A stretch of DNA of 64,000 nt from Methanofervidicoccus abyssi (lineage in GTDB: Archaea > AGJL01 > Methanococci > Methanococcales > Methanococcaceae): the NCBI RefSeq assembly GCF_004310395.1, contig NZ_BFAX01000001.1:124001-188000 (forward strand), in the 5' to 3' direction. Below, one piece after another: positions 49,668 to 58,831 of the stretch. The first letter of the stretch is position 1. Each line of letters starts with the position of its first letter. The notes under the pieces are model-generated. The model ran no database searches. It was given only the letters and a program-made list of their open reading frames with translations, and was not told the DNA's origin. Position numbers and translations under genes: made by a program.

Positions 49668-49892
49668 AGGTATAACCTCCAAAATTTTATTAACTTAAAT
49701 TACTATAATTAATATAAAAATTATTTAGGAAAATATATTTTTTTAAAGGATTTAAAAAGAGACTAGATAAAGTGGCATCTGTACTTTTTAGGGAACTTTG
49801 TTATATATATACTTAACCCATAAGATATTAATAACCCTTAGATATCCATAAAAATAAATTTAAATATGGTATATAAAATTTTTGGTGAGGTT

Positions 49893-50486
49893 ATGGGAAA
49901 AATAGATCTACTCGAGTACTTTGAAAAAAAGGATAGCACTAGGGAGGAGATACTGAAGATCGCCAGGGAGATTGTAAGGAACTGTGCTATGAATATTCGC
50001 CATGTTCAGAAGATGAAAAAGGAGGAGATCTCTTTTGAAGTGATAGATAAACTTAAAAAGTTGGAAGAATTAACTAAGGAGTATTACGATTTTGGAAAGT
50101 ATCTAAATTTACCTCAGCAGGAGTATGTAGAGTTTCAGATCTTCTACAGTATAGTATTTGAGGATAAATATTTAGAGTACCATGAACTGGAGGTGGAAGT
50201 TAAACCTGAAAACTACGTCTTAGGGATCTGCGATGTAGTGGGGGAGTTGAGGAGGATGATATTGGAGTCCATAAAAAATGACGATATTAAGAATGCCGAG
50301 AAGTACTACAGGTTCATGGAAAAGATATACGATGAGATAATAAGGTACGACTACTACCATGTAATTGAAGGTTTAAGGAAAAAACAGGACATATGTAGGG
50401 GTATCTTGGAGAAAACCTACGGAGATTTAGTAACCTTCGTTGAAAATCTAAAGTTAAGGGAGGAACTTGGGAAACACAGAGACTAA
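49893..50486 (+). CDS. Translin-family protein (archaeal)
   Basis: An all-helical protein of 197 residues related to eukaryotic translin/TRAX, which bind and cleave single-stranded RNA. Family-like stretches are VRNCAMNIRHVQKMKKEEI near residue 30, YILGICDVVGELRRM-like text near residue 110 (here YVLGICDVVGELRRM), and GLRKKQDICRGILEKTYGD near the C-terminus. The start is the ATG at 49893 after GGTGAGG; the earlier ATG at 49866 lacks such a signal. It is divergent from the ribosomal cluster. Whether it keeps the TRAX-type catalytic acids cannot be judged by eye. Confidence 0.85.
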   Translation: MGKIDLLEYFEKKDSTREEILKIAREIVRNCAMNIRHVQKMKKEEISFEVIDKLKKLEELTKEYYDFGKYLNLPQQEYVEFQIFYSIVFEDKYLEYHELEVEVKPENYVLGICDVVGELRRMILESIKNDDIKNAEKYYRFMEKIYDEIIRYDYYHVIEGLRKKQDICRGILEKTYGDLVTFVENLKLREELGKHRD

Positions 50487-50585
50487 ATATTTAAAAAATA
50501 AAGAAATTTATTTTCTTATATTTTATTATTACTTCAAAATAATCCAAACATTTAAATAAATAAATACCATGGATGTCAAAAAATA

Positions 50586-50663
50586 TGGTAGGGCAGCGGG
50601 GATTTGAACCCCGGACCACTCGGTTATCAGCCGAGCACTCTAACCAGGCTAAGCCACTGCCCT
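50586..50663 (-). tRNA. tRNA-Ile (anticodon GAT), CCA encoded
   Basis: Read on the minus strand: 7-bp acceptor AGGGCAG/CTGCCCT, anticodon stem CTCGG/CCGAG with loop CTGATAA (anticodon GAT), and T arm CGGGG-TTCAAAT-CCCCG. Discriminator A is followed by CCA in the DNA (50586-50588). No intron. Confidence 0.96.
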
Positions 50664-50706
50664 ACTTTTCCTTTCAAACTGAGCAAATTTTAATAAGTCA
50701 AAGTAG

Positions 50707-50714
50707 TATATAAA
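50707..50714 (-). promoter_or_regulatory. Box A of tRNA-Ile
   Basis: TTTATATA on the minus strand lies about 47 nt upstream of the mature 5' end, which would give a 5' leader of about 20 nt. Confidence 0.55.
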
Positions 50715-50956
50715 CTTTTCTATAATTACTTAATTTAAATATAATATAGTATGAATATATTGTCTCCCACTTTAACTCCAACTACAAAATAGATGATGTA
50801 ATATAATTTTACTTTTCCCCTGTATATTGTTTTTTAACTGGGATTTTTTAATTTTTTATTTTTTTTTATTATAGCACTTTTGATGTAAATTAGGATAATA
50901 AATAAAATATATTCCATACTAAATTATTATTGATAATAAGACCCAACGGTGTGACA

Positions 50957-52120
50957 ATGATACTGTTTAAGGCTGATTATAAAAAATATTCTGTTTCCCA
51001 GTTAGAAATGTTAAGATTTAAAGAAGAAGACTTCTATAGAAGATACGATCACTGTGTATTACTCCAAACCTGTAATAGAGTAGAGGTTTATTTCGACCCA
51101 AACTTCGTGAACTTAGAAAATTTAAAGATGGACTTCAAAGACTTTGAATTGATAAAGGGAAAGGACGCTATTATCCACCTGCTTAGGTTGGCTTCTGGGC
51201 TTGAATCAATGATAATTGGGGAAGATCAAATACTTGGACAGATCAAGAAGAGTTATTACACTGCGAAAAAGTACGGAAAAACCACAAAATATTTAGATAC
51301 CGTATTCCTAAAGAGCATCCATACAGGCCAGAGGGCAAGATCTGAAACCAAGATTAATAAGGGAAGGGTGTCTATAGCAAGTGCTGCCATAGAACTCTTA
51401 GAGAAAAACGTGGAACTGAAGAATAAAAATATATTAGTTGTAGGTGCTGGAGAGATAGGAACCCTCGTAGGTAAGGTTCTCATCGAGAAAAACATCAAAG
51501 CTATATTCGTAGCAAATAGAACCTATGAGAGGGCTGAGAGACTTGCAAAGAAACTGGGAGGAATGGCCGTACATTTTGATAAACTGAAAGAAGCTCTAAA
51601 CTTCTGTGATGTAATTATATGTGCTACAGCATCTCCCCATAAGATATTGGACAAAGATACACTCAAAGATGTTAAAGGGGAGAAGATAATTGTGGATATT
51701 GCAAATCCAAGGGATGTAGATGACAACGTAAGAGAACTTCCAAATGTTAAACTCTATACTATAGACGATTTAAGACTAGTATCCAAGGAGAACTTGGAGA
51801 AGAGGAAAAAGGAGATACCTATTGTGGAAAAGATCATAGAAGAGGAGTTTTCCATACTTCAAAGAAAACTTGAAAAACTTAACTTTGAACATCTTATAAA
51901 GGACTACAGAAATTATATAGAGAATATCAGGAATAGAGAATTGAAAAAGGCTTTGAAGATGATAAGAAGTGGAAAAGATCCAGAGAAGATTATAGTTAAA
52001 TTTTCAGAAGTTTTTGCAAATAGACTGCTACATGACTTTATTGAAGCTGTTTACAGTAACAAAGTAGATAAGGAAGTTATAAAGGATATGATCACATTGT
52101 TAAAGAGTAAAATTCAATGA
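50957..52120 (+). CDS. hemA: Glutamyl-tRNA reductase
   Basis: Reduces glutamyl-tRNA to glutamate-1-semialdehyde, the first step to all tetrapyrroles including F430 and corrinoids. Catalytic Cys region: [16 protein letters not shown] near residue 40, with [20 protein letters not shown] near residue 77. The NADPH-binding motif [17 protein letters not shown] lies near residue 165, and a C-terminal dimerisation helix follows. The start is the ATG at 50957 ([12 protein letters not shown]) after GGTGTGA; the ATG at 50930 adds nine unsupported residues. Confidence 0.96.
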   Translation: MILFKADYKKYSVSQLEMLRFKEEDFYRRYDHCVLLQTCNRVEVYFDPNFVNLENLKMDFKDFELIKGKDAIIHLLRLASGLESMIIGEDQILGQIKKSYYTAKKYGKTTKYLDTVFLKSIHTGQRARSETKINKGRVSIASAAIELLEKNVELKNKNILVVGAGEIGTLVGKVLIEKNIKAIFVANRTYERAERLAKKLGGMAVHFDKLKEALNFCDVIICATASPHKILDKDTLKDVKGEKIIVDIANPRDVDDNVRELPNVKLYTIDDLRLVSKENLEKRKKEIPIVEKIIEEEFSILQRKLEKLNFEHLIKDYRNYIENIRNRELKKALKMIRSGKDPEKIIVKFSEVFANRLLHDFIEAVYSNKVDKEVIKDMITLLKSKIQ

Positions 52121-52217
52121 AGAGTTTTAAATAAGGAAGGTTTGAATAATTATAGATTCTCAATGTTAAACTGTTACAATAGGCTCTTAAAAACCCTTAG
52201 AGAAAGATGGTGAAAGA

Positions 52218-52967
52218 ATGGAGAAGATGCTGGCAAAAAATGTAATATCTATCATTGAGGAATTTGCCCCTCCCCATCTGGCAATAGAGGGAGACAATAT
52301 AGGTCTTCAGGTAGGGAGAGATTTGGAGAAACCTATAGAGAAGATAGGAGTAGCGTTGGATCCCTCGTTACAGGTTATCAAAAGAGCCTGGAAGGAAGGT
52401 GTAGATTTTTTATTTACTCACCATCCACTTTTAAAAGATGGTATAAAAACCTTCGATAGTGTAATCTACGAAAAACTGAAAATATTAATAAGTAGGGATA
52501 TTATACTTTACTCCGCCCATACCAATTTAGATATCTGTGAAGGAGGATTAAATGACTCCTTAGCAAAACTCTACAACTTAAAGGATACTAAATATCTATA
52601 CGAGAACGGACTGGGAAGAGTAGGAATCTACGAGGGTAGCTTACAGGAGATACTGGATATTACAGAGAAGTATATATGTAAAAACCCAACAGTTATAAAC
52701 AGTAAAGTTGTAGAAGATAGAGATACCTTGAGAGTGGCAGTACTTTCAGGTTATGGATTATCACAGAAAAATATAGAATACGTATCTAAGATAGCAGAGG
52801 TTTATATATCAGGTGATCTAACGCACCACTCAAAGATACTGGCGGAAGATCTCAATCTCTGTATTATAGATGGAGGACACTACGGTACTGAGGTCTATGG
52901 GCTGAGGTATTTTTCAAAATATCTTAAGGAGATATTAGAAGTGAAGATAGTGACCTTAGATTTTTAA
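52218..52967 (+). CDS. Nif3-like dinuclear metal centre protein
   Basis: A member of the Nif3/YbgI family (also annotated as GTP cyclohydrolase 1 type 2 homologue), a ring-forming hydrolase-like protein with two metal ions. Metal-binding motifs: FLFTHHPLLKDGIKTFDS near residue 70, YSAHTNLDICEGGLNDSLA near residue 105 and IIDGGHYGTEVYGLRYFS near the C-terminus. GGTGAAAGA precedes the ATG. The physiological substrate is not established for the family. The next gene is 10 nt downstream. Confidence 0.9.
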   Translation: MEKMLAKNVISIIEEFAPPHLAIEGDNIGLQVGRDLEKPIEKIGVALDPSLQVIKRAWKEGVDFLFTHHPLLKDGIKTFDSVIYEKLKILISRDIILYSAHTNLDICEGGLNDSLAKLYNLKDTKYLYENGLGRVGIYEGSLQEILDITEKYICKNPTVINSKVVEDRDTLRVAVLSGYGLSQKNIEYVSKIAEVYISGDLTHHSKILAEDLNLCIIDGGHYGTEVYGLRYFSKYLKEILEVKIVTLDF

Positions 52968-52977
52968 AGGTGAAATT

Positions 52978-53355
52978 ATGGTTTTACTGTTGATAAGAGG
53001 AGATAACTACAAGAAGATCAAAAACGCCCTTGCAGATATTCACAGACATGGAAAACTTACAATCCTTGGAAAACCGAGAATTATAGTCCCGGAGGCTGCT
53101 GATGAGATTTTAAAATATATACTGGGGACGATTAAAAAACCATGTAAGAGAGCCTGTCTCGTTAGAATACAGGAGAGTGCTCCAAAGGCAATTGACAGAA
53201 TAAGGAAGATTCATCCTCCTGCACATATAGTAGTGATAAGTGAAAAATACGAACCTTATTACTATCTAATGAGAGATCTACCCAAGATGCCTGTGTTAAA
53301 GGGTTTCTACAAGAGTAAAAAGAAGGAAAAGGAGAAAAATAACGATAAACAATAA
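52978..53355 (+). CDS. Methanogen-specific DUF2102-type protein (probable methanogenesis marker)
   Basis: A 125-residue protein found only in methanogens as far as I recall (DUF2102; I think it corresponds to methanogenesis marker 6, but the marker number needs checking). It contains LADIHRHGKLTILGKPRIIV, CKRACLVRIQESAPKAIDRI and a Lys-rich C-terminal tail. It is probably co-transcribed with the Nif3-like gene 10 nt upstream. Biochemical function unknown. Confidence 0.68.
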   Translation: MVLLLIRGDNYKKIKNALADIHRHGKLTILGKPRIIVPEAADEILKYILGTIKKPCKRACLVRIQESAPKAIDRIRKIHPPAHIVVISEKYEPYYYLMRDLPKMPVLKGFYKSKKKEKEKNNDKQ

Positions 53356-53811
53356 CATAGTTTCCATCAAGGTTATAGTTACAAAATTTAACAATAACTG
53401 TTAAAAAATAATAATTATAAACAGAGAATAAAAATTTTTAAAAAAATAAAACTATTAAACTATATTAATACCTAAAAATAGGGGATATAATATATATGTT
53501 AAAGTAAAGTACAACTTTTATCCTCTGGACTAGATCTGATATTGGAGAATTTGTTAAATCTTTTAATTTTCTTCAGAGAATTTTTTTACTTATTTTTTCC
53601 GTTATTCTTTTTTTATTTTCATTTAATTATTTAGTTTATTTATACTTATTTTTTTTAATTTTAAATATTTATTTTTTCACTTTTTATAATAATTTATTGT
53701 AAATTGTTATTTTTTTGTTATAAGTTTAAAAAAGACATGTTCCTATAGGAAACGTTCATGATAGTAAAGATTGTTAATCTACCTAATCCCTTACAAGAAC
53801 TTGAGGTAAAA
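53356..53811. other. Intergenic region (456 bp) between convergent genes; one perfect palindrome
   Basis: Mostly long T or A runs, consistent with termination from both sides. The 12-bp perfect palindrome TTCCTATAGGAA (53740-53751) stands out. No gene or RNA was seen. Confidence 0.45.
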
Positions 53812-55272
53812 TTATATAACCCTATCCAAAAGGGAGACTATATTCATCACCTCAACTTTTAAATAATTCTTTCCTTCCCTGAATTTCTCCAAGGTATCTT
53901 TTATATGGTATTCACAGAAGGGACATACTGTAATAACATAATCTGCTCCAGTTTTATATATCATCCTAACCTTTCTTTTTCCTATAGCATATGACACCTT
54001 TGGTTTTCCACTTCTAACACCTCCTCCAGCACCACAACATTGATCAGGTATTTCCATTTCTACGAACTTCAATTTAGGTATTCTCTTTAATATCCTCCTA
54101 GGTTCTAAGTATATTCCCTGTCCTCTTTTCAGGTGACATGGATCATGATAAGTCACTTTAACATCCAAAGGTTTATACTCCATAGGTACTTTATCTAACA
54201 CCTGAGTTATGTCCATTACTTGGAATTCTCTCTCTTTATAATCCCTCTTTAGGGTGCTACCACATCCAGCACATACAGTAACTACTCCATCCACATCTAA
54301 ATTGTTGAACACCTTAAGATTTTTCTTCTTCAACTTTTCTGCAAGATCCCTCTGTCCAGTCCTGAAGAGGGGGGATCCACAACACACCTGCTCTTTAGGT
54401 ATTACAAGAGATATGCCATGGGCATTAAGTACCTTTATAGCACTCCTACCTACATGCTGTAACCTGTAATCAACTAAACATCCTGTGAAGAATGCCAGCC
54501 TCATCTTCTCCTTATCTACTATATACTCCTCCTTTATCTCCTCTAAGAAAGATCTCTTCTCTTTCTTTACAGATCTGTTGCCCTTCAATATATTCTCTCT
54601 AACTGTTAAATGGTTTCTTAAGTAGTATCCCTTTTTAAAGGCCAGTTCTCTCAATCTCTCTATAGCCCTATGGACGATATCTATCTCCTTAGGACATACC
54701 TCGACGCACTTGGCACAGGTGGTGCAGTTATGGAGGTTCTCAAAGTAGGCCTCTTTCTCCCTCTCTCCTTTATCTCTTGGATCAAATGCAAATCTGGCCA
54801 GTTGTCTCATAAACGTAGGTCCTGGATACTGAGAAAACTTCCTAGCAGGACATATGGAAAGACAGCATAGGCAGTCTATACAGTTTCTCACACCTTTAAA
54901 CTCTTTTATATCCTTAGAGGTGATCGTAGGTATATTCATATCTTCATGCCATTGTAGGTAATTTCTTAAGTCCTGCATCTTCCTGTAGTAGGGAGATCTA
55001 TCAATTATCAGATCTTTCACTACGTTGAATCCCTCTAAGGGGGATATTATCATTCCATCTTCTACCTTGGTTTTACAGGCTAATCTTGGCTCACCGTTTA
55101 TAGTCATTGCACAACTTCCACACTGCCCGGATCTACAGGAGGACCTGTATAGGATACCCTCCTTGTAGTTACTGTTGATATATTCTAAGGCTTCCAATAC
55201 CGTTATACCATCTGGAACTGTGTATTTTTCGAGAATCCCATTTCTATTTACAGTTATAGTTATCAATCCCAT
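53812..55272 (-). CDS. tfrB: CoM/CoB thiol:fumarate reductase, subunit B
   Basis: Electron-transfer and heterodisulfide-handling subunit of the cytoplasmic fumarate reductase that uses coenzymes M and B as donors. Domains in order: [2Fe-2S] ferredoxin (C46, C51, C54, C66), two [4Fe-4S] motifs (CIDCLCCLSICP and CTTCAKCVEVCP) and two CCG repeats (CCGSPLFRTG and CCGAGGGVRSG) like HdrB. 486 residues. The catalytic subunit tfrA is not adjacent. Confidence 0.93.
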   Translation of the reverse strand: MGLITITVNRNGILEKYTVPDGITVLEALEYINSNYKEGILYRSSCRSGQCGSCAMTINGEPRLACKTKVEDGMIISPLEGFNVVKDLIIDRSPYYRKMQDLRNYLQWHEDMNIPTITSKDIKEFKGVRNCIDCLCCLSICPARKFSQYPGPTFMRQLARFAFDPRDKGEREKEAYFENLHNCTTCAKCVEVCPKEIDIVHRAIERLRELAFKKGYYLRNHLTVRENILKGNRSVKKEKRSFLEEIKEEYIVDKEKMRLAFFTGCLVDYRLQHVGRSAIKVLNAHGISLVIPKEQVCCGSPLFRTGQRDLAEKLKKKNLKVFNNLDVDGVVTVCAGCGSTLKRDYKEREFQVMDITQVLDKVPMEYKPLDVKVTYHDPCHLKRGQGIYLEPRRILKRIPKLKFVEMEIPDQCCGAGGGVRSGKPKVSYAIGKRKVRMIYKTGADYVITVCPFCEYHIKDTLEKFREGKNYLKVEVMNIVSLLDRVI

Positions 55273-55477
55273 ACTATCACTGAATTAAAACTGTATGGAG
55301 GTATTTCCCTTAAATGAGTATTAGTAAAGAAGTGACAAAGGAAAGAAAATAGAAAAAACTTCTAAATTAATTAAAGTTTAAGATTTTTATTTTTTATTTA
55401 ATATTAATTATTATTTTTTGATTGTTTACGACCCAATAATCATTTTTATAATGATAGTTAAAATATCTAAAAAGAAA

Positions 55478-55506
55478 AAATATATATAACGTACTATATT
55501 ATACCA
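55478..55506 (+). promoter_or_regulatory. Promoter region of tRNA-Sec
   Basis: AAATATATATAAC (55478-55490) and ACTATATTATACC (55494-55506) are two box A candidates. They lie 34-62 nt upstream of the mature tRNA 5' end. Confidence 0.45.
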
Positions 55507-55539
55507 TGTACTAATAATACTTCATGACACCTACACAGT

Positions 55540-55627
55540 GGCGCCGAGTGCCGTGCCTGGTGGCACGGGGCGGACTTCAGATCCGTCAGTTCTTATGAAC
55601 TCGGGGTTCGATTCCCCCTCGGCGCCG
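55540..55627 (+). tRNA. selC: Selenocysteine tRNA (anticodon TCA)
   Basis: It folds into the archaeal tRNA-Sec pattern: 9-bp acceptor (GGCGCCGAG/CTCGGCGCC), 7-bp D stem CCGTGCC/GGCACGG with 4-nt loop TGGT, 6-bp anticodon stem with loop CTTCAGA (anticodon TCA at 55577-55579), variable arm GTTC-TTAT-GAAC, and 4-bp T stem GGGG/CCCC. The discriminator is G; CCA is not encoded. The TCA anticodon reads UGA. Six T residues follow at once. Confidence 0.97.
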
Positions 55628-55633
55628 TTTTTT
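55628..55633 (+). terminator. T6 run after tRNA-Sec
   Basis: Six Ts directly after the tRNA could end its transcription. They also fall within the 26-nt gap before the next start codon, so termination may be partial. Confidence 0.35.
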
Positions 55634-55653
55634 ATCATTTTTCTTGTGAAACT

Positions 55654-56556
55654 ATGAAAAAGATTTATTCAAAGTTAGGTAAATTAACTGATCTCAGAAA
55701 GATTGCAGATTTTCTACAGGATTTCACTGGATTTATAAAGGTAGAAGAAGGCATGCTATTTTATATAGATTCGAAGTTGATAGTTTCACTCTGGAGAGAT
55801 GATCCTCGAGATATAAGAGATATTTTTAAGAAATTACCGGAAGATTTTTTAATTGAGGTGTATCAATGTTCTAAGGAAGAATTAAAAGAAATTATAAAGA
55901 AAAAATTGGGAGATGATATATTATTTAAAATAGAGGAGGAACCTTCTGTCAAAAGTATTTTACTGGATTCCTATAACTCTATATATAACTATATAGACTC
56001 CAATAGATACGAGGTAATTTTAATACCTAAGAAGTATAGTAGTGATAGAGGTATTGTGGTATTTGAAAATGGAGAGGAAATTTTAGCAATATATCGTTCT
56101 AGAGATAAAACCTTAGAAGGTAGTAGGGCTATAAGTAAAATAAAGGCGACATTTGCAGTAAGTGAAGTAAGAGGTTTTATCAGGAGAATATCTGAAGAAG
56201 AGATTAAAGAATATATGATGACTTATTCCCAGAGTGTGTTAAAGAGTGTTGTATCCATTGGGGACCTGATAAAAAGGATAAAAAGTAGGAAACCTAGTAA
56301 AGTAGTGTATAACGACTCCTTAATAGATATCCTAACTGAAGAACCTTCTCTAATCGAGATCGATAGAAACATGTATCTTATATCCAAAGACGGGGAAGTT
56401 GTTTATGCCTTTTTTGGAGATTACGGAGGAGATAAGGCCTATAGGTATATAAAAAACTACTGTTTATTTAGAGAAGTTGAAATCAGAATATACACCCTTA
56501 CCGATGAGGAATACAAAATGTTTAGGAACTTTAAGGATATAAAGGTAAAAGGTTGA
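55654..56556 (+). CDS. DUF2226-like archaeal protein of unknown function
   Basis: A 300-residue soluble protein that I tentatively place in DUF2226, an uncharacterised archaeal family. It has an N-terminal alpha/beta part (LRKIADFLQDFTGFIKVEEG), a central repeat-like region (GIVVFENGEEILAIYRSRD) and a C-terminal segment of similar design (NMYLISKDGEVVYAFFGDYG). The two may be duplicated beta-rich domains. There is no metal motif. The ATG has only a weak TGTGAAAC before it. It starts 26 nt after tRNA-Sec, with no obvious separate promoter. Confidence 0.6.
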   Translation: MKKIYSKLGKLTDLRKIADFLQDFTGFIKVEEGMLFYIDSKLIVSLWRDDPRDIRDIFKKLPEDFLIEVYQCSKEELKEIIKKKLGDDILFKIEEEPSVKSILLDSYNSIYNYIDSNRYEVILIPKKYSSDRGIVVFENGEEILAIYRSRDKTLEGSRAISKIKATFAVSEVRGFIRRISEEEIKEYMMTYSQSVLKSVVSIGDLIKRIKSRKPSKVVYNDSLIDILTEEPSLIEIDRNMYLISKDGEVVYAFFGDYGGDKAYRYIKNYCLFREVEIRIYTLTDEEYKMFRNFKDIKVKG

Positions 56557-56645
56557 GATGCATAAATCAAATGGTTAAAATAATAAAAATAGTTAATTAA
56601 TAATAAAAGATAATATAATTTAAAAAGAAAAAGTATAAACAGATA

Positions 56646-56775
56646 TCTACTCCTGAAGATTGGAGGAAGAAGGCTCTTGTGATATTTTTTTCTAATTCAT
56701 CTCAAGTGTTCAGGAAAAGATTCTGGAGTATAGTTTTTACTTCATTATTTTTCATCTCTTATTTGGGATTTTTTA
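56646..56775. repeat. Dispersed intergenic repeat, family B, copy 2
   Basis: Reads TCTACTCCTGAAGATTGGAG, then TATAGTTTTTACTTCAT and TTGGGATTTTTTAT. It shares these blocks with 33535-33630 but has about 45 additional bases in the middle. Confidence 0.7.
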
Positions 56776-56824
56776 TCAATTTTTTAATTTAATCTTTAAT
56801 TTTCTAATTTATTATAATTATTAT

Positions 56825-57613
56825 TTAAATACTATCCATTCTCAGGACACACCTGTTAAACCCTATCTCTCTAAATTTTTTACTTATGTCCCTAAACTTG
56901 GAGATGTCCATTATTTTATGTACCTCTCCACAGTTTATCTCAATAATTGCCGTACCATGAAGGTCCCTCACCCTAAAGTATCCCTCCAATCCCAAATAGG
57001 ATGCTAGGAATTTCTCAGCCTTATATACCATCTTCAGCCTTTCCTCTGTAATGGGAGGATTTAGTATCCTAGTGGCTAAACAGGAATCCTCCTTTGGAAT
57101 TGATACGCCTAAATATTTAAGTATCTCCTTAACCTCTTCTTTTCTTATCTCTAACTCTGCAAGAGGTGATCTTATACCGTACTCCCTGTAGGCCATTATA
57201 CCTGGCCTATCTTCAAATAGATCGTCGTAGTTGGTACCATCTACTATAACTACCTCTTTATTAAAAGTGTTTCTTAACTCATCTCTCTCCTTTACAAGTA
57301 TCTCGGCCATGTATCTCTTACATATATAGCATCTATTTTTTAGATTCCTGTTTATCTCACATATCACCTCATTTTTCAGATAGTTTAAATTCACAACTTT
57401 ATGATCTATACCGTATCTCTTAGATAATTCAATGCTTTTTCTGATATTCTCCTCTGGAAAAAATCCATTATCTACAGTCACAGCTAAGGTGTATCTTCCA
57501 TAGTACTTACTCATAAGGGTTACCAACAAACTGTCCATTCCCCCGGAGTAAGATACTACACATATCTTCTCCCTGAAGTAATACTTCAACTTCCTGAGCT
57601 TCTCCATCAACAT
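56825..57613 (-). CDS. LarE-like PP-loop sulfur transferase, overlapping bioB
   Basis: An ATP-pyrophosphatase of the LarE family, which activates a pyridinium carboxylate and transfers sulfur. The PP-loop is SYSGGMDS (residues 21-28). Three cysteines (C95, C98, C178) match the subgroup of LarE proteins that bind a [4Fe-4S] cluster instead of sacrificing a Cys; their contexts are KNRCYICKRY and EDSCLATRI. It overlaps the end of bioB by 7 nt, which implies translational coupling. No larB or larC is nearby, so a nickel-pincer role is not supported here. Confidence 0.82.
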   Translation of the reverse strand: MLMEKLRKLKYYFREKICVVSYSGGMDSLLVTLMSKYYGRYTLAVTVDNGFFPEENIRKSIELSKRYGIDHKVVNLNYLKNEVICEINRNLKNRCYICKRYMAEILVKERDELRNTFNKEVVIVDGTNYDDLFEDRPGIMAYREYGIRSPLAELEIRKEEVKEILKYLGVSIPKEDSCLATRILNPPITEERLKMVYKAEKFLASYLGLEGYFRVRDLHGTAIIEINCGEVHKIMDISKFRDISKKFREIGFNRCVLRMDSI

Positions 57614-58578
57614 ATAAACCCCATATCCTTTATCATTCTTATATCGTCCTCTATAGATCTCCCCTGCGTAGTTAGATAGTTGCCTACCATAAGACCATCA
57701 ATAGCCAAGAGAGATAGACATTGAAGATCTTTTAACTTGTATAATCTCCCTCCACATAGACGTATCTCCTTATCTGGTAGTATTATCTTTCCAAGTGCAA
57801 TGGATTTTAACGCTTCTTCTGGAGAGATCTCCTTTATCTCCCCCTTCTCTATTAGGTAGTACACTTTAGTACCTTTTATAGGATGAAGTATATTTAGGGC
57901 AACACTATCTACATTCAAGTTTCTAAGCTCCTCTAACATCTTTATTCTATCTATGTGGGATTCACCTAATCCAAATATACCTCCACTACACACCTCTAAT
58001 CCTAACTCCTTCGCATACTTTATAGTTCTTATCTTCTCTTCATAACTGTGGGTAGTACATACCTTTTCAAAGTGCTCCCTTGAAGTCTCTAAGTTGTTAT
58101 GTATCCTAACCTCCAACTCTTTTAACTCCCGTAGTTTATTCCTATCTAATATTCCAAGAGATACACAGATCTTTAATTTTGTCTTCTTCTTCAACTCCTT
58201 TATAGTATCTACTACCTTTTCAAAATCTCTATCTTCTATAGATCTACCACTAACTACTATAGAGAACCTACTACAATATCTTTCCATATATTTTGCATAT
58301 TTTAAGATATCTTTCTTAGGTTTCAATTCATACGTTTTTATATCTGTTTGATGATATATAGACTGGGAGCAAAAGATACAATCCTCGGGACACCTTCCAG
58401 ATCTTGCATTTACTATGGAACATAGATCTATTTTAAGTGGATTGTTGCTATAATATCTCTTAATAGAGTAGGCTAAGTAAAGAAGATCGTAGACATCTCC
58501 TTCATACCAGAGATCTAAAACATCTCTGGAAGAAATCTTTCCCTTTATTACTTTTTCGTAATATCTCATTACATCCAT
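57607..58578 (-). CDS. bioB: Biotin synthase-like radical SAM enzyme
   Basis: Inserts sulfur into dethiobiotin. The radical SAM motif is C63-x3-C67-x2-C70 in ARSGRCPEDCIFCSQS. Cysteines matching two auxiliary-cluster ligands of E. coli BioB are present (C138 in KICVSLG; C197 in EVCSGGIFGLGE), but the third position is Ser106 (RFSIVVSGR, against RFCMG in E. coli). The C-terminal EIRLCGGRLYKL and GLMVGNYLTTQGR resemble anaerobe-type BioB. GGGATAC precedes the ATG. No other bio gene is in the window. Confidence 0.87.
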   Translation of the reverse strand: MDVMRYYEKVIKGKISSRDVLDLWYEGDVYDLLYLAYSIKRYYSNNPLKIDLCSIVNARSGRCPEDCIFCSQSIYHQTDIKTYELKPKKDILKYAKYMERYCSRFSIVVSGRSIEDRDFEKVVDTIKELKKKTKLKICVSLGILDRNKLRELKELEVRIHNNLETSREHFEKVCTTHSYEEKIRTIKYAKELGLEVCSGGIFGLGESHIDRIKMLEELRNLNVDSVALNILHPIKGTKVYYLIEKGEIKEISPEEALKSIALGKIILPDKEIRLCGGRLYKLKDLQCLSLLAIDGLMVGNYLTTQGRSIEDDIRMIKDMGFIC

Positions 58579-58654
58579 AAGTATCCCTGAAACGATTAGA
58601 AGATTAAATATAATAAAAATTGGAGTTAAAAAATAACAAAAAAAGAGGTAAAAC

Positions 58655-58695
58655 TGCCTCTCTCTAGTACACAGTATGATCTAAAAGATTTCTGA
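58655..58695. repeat. Possible family A repeat copy
   Basis: CTCTCTCTAGTACACAGTAT resembles CTTCTCCAGTACTACTGTAG at 2333. It is degenerate, so the call is tentative. Confidence 0.3.
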
Positions 58696-58831
58696 TTTTA
58701 ATATCCTTATAATTTTAATATCTTTTACCTTATTATAATATTATTATAATAAATTATTTCATATCGTTTTTTGATAAAACTAAGGTAATATTTTTATTAG
58801 GATTTTTAAAATAATTTAAAATAATTAAAAT

